Source: Arthrobacter_J sp038199985
Lineage (GTDB): Bacteria > Actinomycetota > Actinomycetes > Actinomycetales > Micrococcaceae
Length of the DNA stretch: 64,000 bases
Reading direction: 5' to 3'
NCBI GenBank assembly: GCA_038199985.1
Contig: JBBPYK010000015.1
Coordinates: forward strand, 1-64,000
Part shown: positions 61,265-64,000 of the stretch, piece by piece
Layout: each line of letters begins with the position of its first letter
Position numbering within the stretch: position 1 is the stretch's first letter
The notes under the pieces: generated by a model
What the model was told of the DNA's origin: nothing
Seen by the model: the letters and a program-made list of their open reading frames with translations, nothing else
The model's database searches: none
Translations under genes and position numbers: made by a program

Positions 61265-61999
61265 ATGTTGCCGTTCCTGTTGCTCTCCACCCGTGCCGAA
61301 GACGTTGCGGCCGAGCGCGAATACCAGAGCTTTCTGAGCGCTGCCGGGCTGGAACCGGAGCAGTTGCACCGCGTTCGCGCCGAGGCTGGTCCACTGCCAC
61401 CGATTAATCTCGATGACTATTCCGGAATCATGGTGGGCGGCAGCCCATTCAACTCATCCGATCACGAAGAGTTGAAGTCTGAGGCGCAGCGCCGCGTAGA
61501 GCGTGAGATCGGCGAGTTACTGGACCGTGTAGTCGCAGCCGACTTTCCGTTCTTCGGAGCCTGCTACGGGGTGGGCACCCTCGGTACGCATCAGGGAGCG
61601 GTGATCGACGGCACCTTCGCGGAGCCCATCAGCGCGGTCACCATCACGGTGAACGACGCCGGAGCAACCGATCCGCTACTGGCTGGCCTGCCGTCGTCGT
61701 TCTCTGCCTTCGTAGGTCATAAGGAGGCGTGCACCACCCTGCCGGATGGCGCAGTGGTGCTCGCGTCGTCGTCGACCTGCCCAGTCCAGATGTTCCGCAT
61801 CCGCGAGAATCTCTATGCCACACAATTCCACCCGGAGCTCGACGTCGCCGCCCTGCTGGAACGGATCGACATCTACCGACATGCCGGATACTTTCCGCCC
61901 CACGAGGCGGACGAGGTCATGGACCGTGTCCGGGAAGCACACGTGAACCAGCCGGCGAGGATTCTGCGGCAATTCGTGCAGCGGTACGCTCGGAGCTAG
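61265..61999 (+). CDS. Class I glutamine amidotransferase, GuaA-N type
   Basis: The 244-residue protein has the nucleophilic cysteine in FFGACYGVGTLGTH, the HxE pair in QFHPELD and the GGSPFNSSD oxyanion-region segment, as in stand-alone GATase1 proteins (PF00117, GMP synthase-like). The acceptor partner is not encoded nearby. The mRNA appears leaderless. It is divergent from the zinc-finger gene. Confidence 0.9.
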   Translation: MLPFLLLSTRAEDVAAEREYQSFLSAAGLEPEQLHRVRAEAGPLPPINLDDYSGIMVGGSPFNSSDHEELKSEAQRRVEREIGELLDRVVAADFPFFGACYGVGTLGTHQGAVIDGTFAEPISAVTITVNDAGATDPLLAGLPSSFSAFVGHKEACTTLPDGAVVLASSSTCPVQMFRIRENLYATQFHPELDVAALLERIDIYRHAGYFPPHEADEVMDRVREAHVNQPARILRQFVQRYARS

Positions 62000-62039
62000 G
62001 TTGCCCCGGCGTTACTCGGGCGTGCCTCGTACCAACGCC

Positions 62040-62045
62040 TAAACT
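62040..62045 (+). promoter_or_regulatory. Candidate -10 for a leaderless mRNA (tex)
   Basis: TAAACT is followed by six bases and the GTG at 62052, which predicts transcription starting at the start codon. Confidence 0.5.
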
Positions 62046-62051
62046 GTTTCA

Positions 62052-64000
62052 GTGAGTAACCCAGCAGCCCCGGTCCAGCAATCCGTCCCAACCCTCAGCC
62101 CGGCAGAAGTGAACCGGAAGATCTATGCCCAGATCGCCTCCGAACTCGGTGTGCAGACCTGGCAGGTCAAGGTTGCGATCGAACTGCTCGATGGCGGCTC
62201 AACGGTTCCGTTCATCGCTCGCTACCGCAAGGAAGTCACCGGAACGCTCGACGACGCCCAGCTGCGCGATCTTGAGGAGAGGCTCCGGTACCTACGCGAA
62301 CTCGAAGACCGGCGCGCGGCGATTTTGGCTGCCATCGGCGAACAGGGCAAGCTCACCCCCGAACTAACCGCTAACATCCACGAAGCTGAGACCAAATCAC
62401 GGTTGGAAGACCTCTACCTTCCCTTTAAGTCCAAGCGCCGCACCAAAGCTCAGATTGCCCGCGAAGCTGGCCTCGAACCGCTCGCGGACGCACTGCTGCG
62501 CAACCCCGAGCTCGATCCTGTCAAGGAAGCGGCGAAGTACCTCAACACTGAGCACTCCATCAACGCAGTCGAAGACGCTCTGGCAGGTGCCCGTGCCGTC
62601 GTCGTCGAACGTGTCAGTCTCGACGTCGAACTCACCACCACCCTCCGCGAACGTCTCTGGACTACCGGCCGGCTCCGATCACAGGTACGCAAAGGTAAGG
62701 AAACGGAGGGCCAGAAGTTCGCCGACTACTTCGCCCTAACCCAGGTGCCCAAATCCATGCCGTCGCACCGCGTACTCGCACTGCTACGCGGGGAGAAAGA
62801 AGGTGTGCTCGACGTTTCCTTCGCCGAAGCAGACCCAACAGACAAAGACGCCTACGAGGACGCCCGCGGCCGCTACGAAAACGCCGTCGCCAAGGCTGCC
62901 GGGATCTCCAACCGTGGACGACCGGCCGACGCCTGGCTTCTGCAGGGCGCCCAGGTTGCGTGGCGTACTCGGATTCACACCAGACTCGCAACCGATCTGC
63001 GCTCGCGGATGGCGCAAGCTGCTGAGGACGACGCCGTACGCGTGTTCGCAGCGAACCTGCGAGATGTACTGCTCGCCGCGCCCGCCGGAAACCGGTCCAC
63101 CATGGGACTGGATCCAGGCCTGCGCACGGGCGTGAAAGTTGCCATTGTCGACGGAACGGGGAAGGCGACGGCGACCGACACCATCTACCCGCACGCGCCA
63201 GCCAACCGATGGACCGATGCGCTAGCGAGCTTGAAGAAACTCGCCGTCATGCACAACGTAGAACTCATCGCGATCGGTAATGGAACGGCCAGCCGTGAAA
63301 CGGACAAACTCGCGGACGAACTGATCAAGAGTCTGCCTGAGCAGAAGATTCGCAAGCTGGTGGTTTCTGAAGCCGGCGCATCCGTCTATTCGGCGTCGGC
63401 GCTGGCCTCGGCCGAACTACCCGGCATGGACGTGTCCCTCCGCGGCGCGGTGTCCATTGCGCGGCGGCTCCAGGATCCGCTGGCGGAACTGGTGAAGATT
63501 GACCCCAAAGCGATTGGCGTCGGGCAGTATCAGCACGACGTCGCCCCCGCCAAGTTGGAACGCTCCCTTGGTGCTGTGATTGAGGACTGCGTGAACTCAG
63601 TGGGCGTGGACGTCAATACTGCCTCGCCCGCGCTGCTGAGCCGCGTTGCTGGTCTGGGCCCGCTGCTGAGTGAAAACATCGTGGCCCACCGGAATGAGTT
63701 AGGGCGCTTTGCGAAGCGCACGGACTTGAAAAAGGTTCCACGACTCGGCGCCAAAGCATTCGAGCAGTGCGCAGGCTTCCTTCGGATCAGCGGGGGAGCG
63801 GAACCGCTGGACGCATCGAGCGTGCACCCCGAAGCCTATGGGGTGGCCCGGAAAATCCTCAGCTCCGTGGGCGCTCGAAAGGCCGACGCCGTCCGCGGAA
63901 CTGGGACTTTGGCTACCGTGAATGCCGCCGATTTTGTTGATGACACTTTTGGCCTTCCCACCGTGCAGGACATCCTCGCCGAGCTGGAAAAGCCTGGTCG
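62052..64000 (+). CDS. tex: Tex family RNA-binding transcription accessory protein (3' end missing)
   Basis: The frame runs from GTG 62052 to the end of the window without a stop, 649 codons. It has the Tex N-terminal domain (VPFIARYRKEVTGTLDDAQLRDLEERLRYLRELEDRRAAIL, LYLPFKSKRRTKAQIAREAGLEPLADALL), the YqgF/RuvX-like fold (MGLDPGLRTGVKVAIVDG, IAIGNGTASRETDKLADEL) and the HhH region (VGQYQHDV, VNTASPALLSRVAGLGPLLSENIVAHRNELG). The C-terminal S1 RNA-binding domain should lie beyond the window. It appears to be leaderless. Confidence 0.96.
   Translation, partial: MSNPAAPVQQSVPTLSPAEVNRKIYAQIASELGVQTWQVKVAIELLDGGSTVPFIARYRKEVTGTLDDAQLRDLEERLRYLRELEDRRAAILAAIGEQGKLTPELTANIHEAETKSRLEDLYLPFKSKRRTKAQIAREAGLEPLADALLRNPELDPVKEAAKYLNTEHSINAVEDALAGARAVVVERVSLDVELTTTLRERLWTTGRLRSQVRKGKETEGQKFADYFALTQVPKSMPSHRVLALLRGEKEGVLDVSFAEADPTDKDAYEDARGRYENAVAKAAGISNRGRPADAWLLQGAQVAWRTRIHTRLATDLRSRMAQAAEDDAVRVFAANLRDVLLAAPAGNRSTMGLDPGLRTGVKVAIVDGTGKATATDTIYPHAPANRWTDALASLKKLAVMHNVELIAIGNGTASRETDKLADELIKSLPEQKIRKLVVSEAGASVYSASALASAELPGMDVSLRGAVSIARRLQDPLAELVKIDPKAIGVGQYQHDVAPAKLERSLGAVIEDCVNSVGVDVNTASPALLSRVAGLGPLLSENIVAHRNELGRFAKRTDLKKVPRLGAKAFEQCAGFLRISGGAEPLDASSVHPEAYGVARKILSSVGARKADAVRGTGTLATVNAADFVDDTFGLPTVQDILAELEKPG

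Noticed and set aside
1..64000. Mobile elements, prophage genes or CRISPR arrays
   Set aside because: I found no transposase or integrase motifs, no direct-repeat arrays and no abrupt change in base composition.

Overview
The window looks like chromosome of a high-GC Gram-positive bacterium, most likely a member of the Micrococcaceae close to Arthrobacter. Support comes from the GC-rich codon use, actinobacterial forms of PcrA, SucCD, FdhD and Tex, TANNNT -10 elements placed 6-7 bases before start codons (leaderless mRNAs), and frequent GTG/TTG starts. This placement is inferred from protein resemblance and gene style; no search was run. I see no insertion sequence, prophage, CRISPR array or rRNA. 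One tRNA-Arg (CCT) gene lies on the minus strand near 5.8 kb.

Layout. 0-5.6 kb: a TrpXYZ-type ABC importer (first gene cut by the window edge), fdhD and an ABC exporter. 5.7-15.8 kb: tRNA, a membrane protein, an alanine/sodium symporter, pcrA, sucCD, a ferritin-like/VIT iron transporter, an AI-2E family permease and a small hypothetical protein. 16-21.2 kb: an XRE-cupin regulator, a ureohydrolase, a thiamine-diphosphate decarboxylase-like enzyme and an FAD dehydrogenase, which could form an arginine/guanidino-compound catabolic block. 21.3-27.2 kb: a compact minus-strand natural-product locus (TetR, 14-TM MFS exporter, type III polyketide synthase, methyltransferase, FAD monooxygenase) with a divergent thioesterase. 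27.5-30.4 kb: a glycine betaine/choline-type ABC importer. 30.5-41 kb: housekeeping and redox genes (SDR, SNF2 helicase, cold-shock protein, DUF488, luciferase-like flavoenzyme, DUF6457, FdhF/YdeP molybdoenzyme, old yellow enzyme, ABM monooxygenase). 41-44.6 kb: a three-gene sdhCAB operon. 44.6-48.3 kb: a heavy-metal P-type ATPase with a separate HMA protein, an AhpD-like protein and an HD hydrolase. 48.3-53.3 kb: a GntR/FCD regulator and a four-gene catabolic operon (MFS, racemase-family protein, hydantoinase, maleate isomerase/arylmalonate decarboxylase-family protein). 53.5-64 kb: an SDR, a membrane protein, an amidohydrolase, a DUF4126-like membrane protein, acyl-CoA dehydrogenase, a FadB-type fusion, a DksA-like zinc finger, a glutamine amidotransferase and tex (cut by the window end).

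The most interesting signals are: (1) the self-contained type III PKS locus, with two evenly spaced TTGCA-N4-TGCAA palindromes before its TetR gene; (2) the hydantoinase operon, whose racemase-family member lacks both expected catalytic cysteines and whose isomerase-family member has the Gly/Cys pattern of arylmalonate decarboxylase; (3) an FNR-type box placed exactly at -41.5 from a predicted start of the metal-ATPase operon; (4) mutually exclusive hairpins in the cold-shock leader; and (5) a likely 2-ketoarginine decarboxylase route. No intergenic stretch exceeds about 300 bases; the longest, before the betaine transporter (27228-27509) and before the cold-shock gene (34550-34796), are described in those entries.
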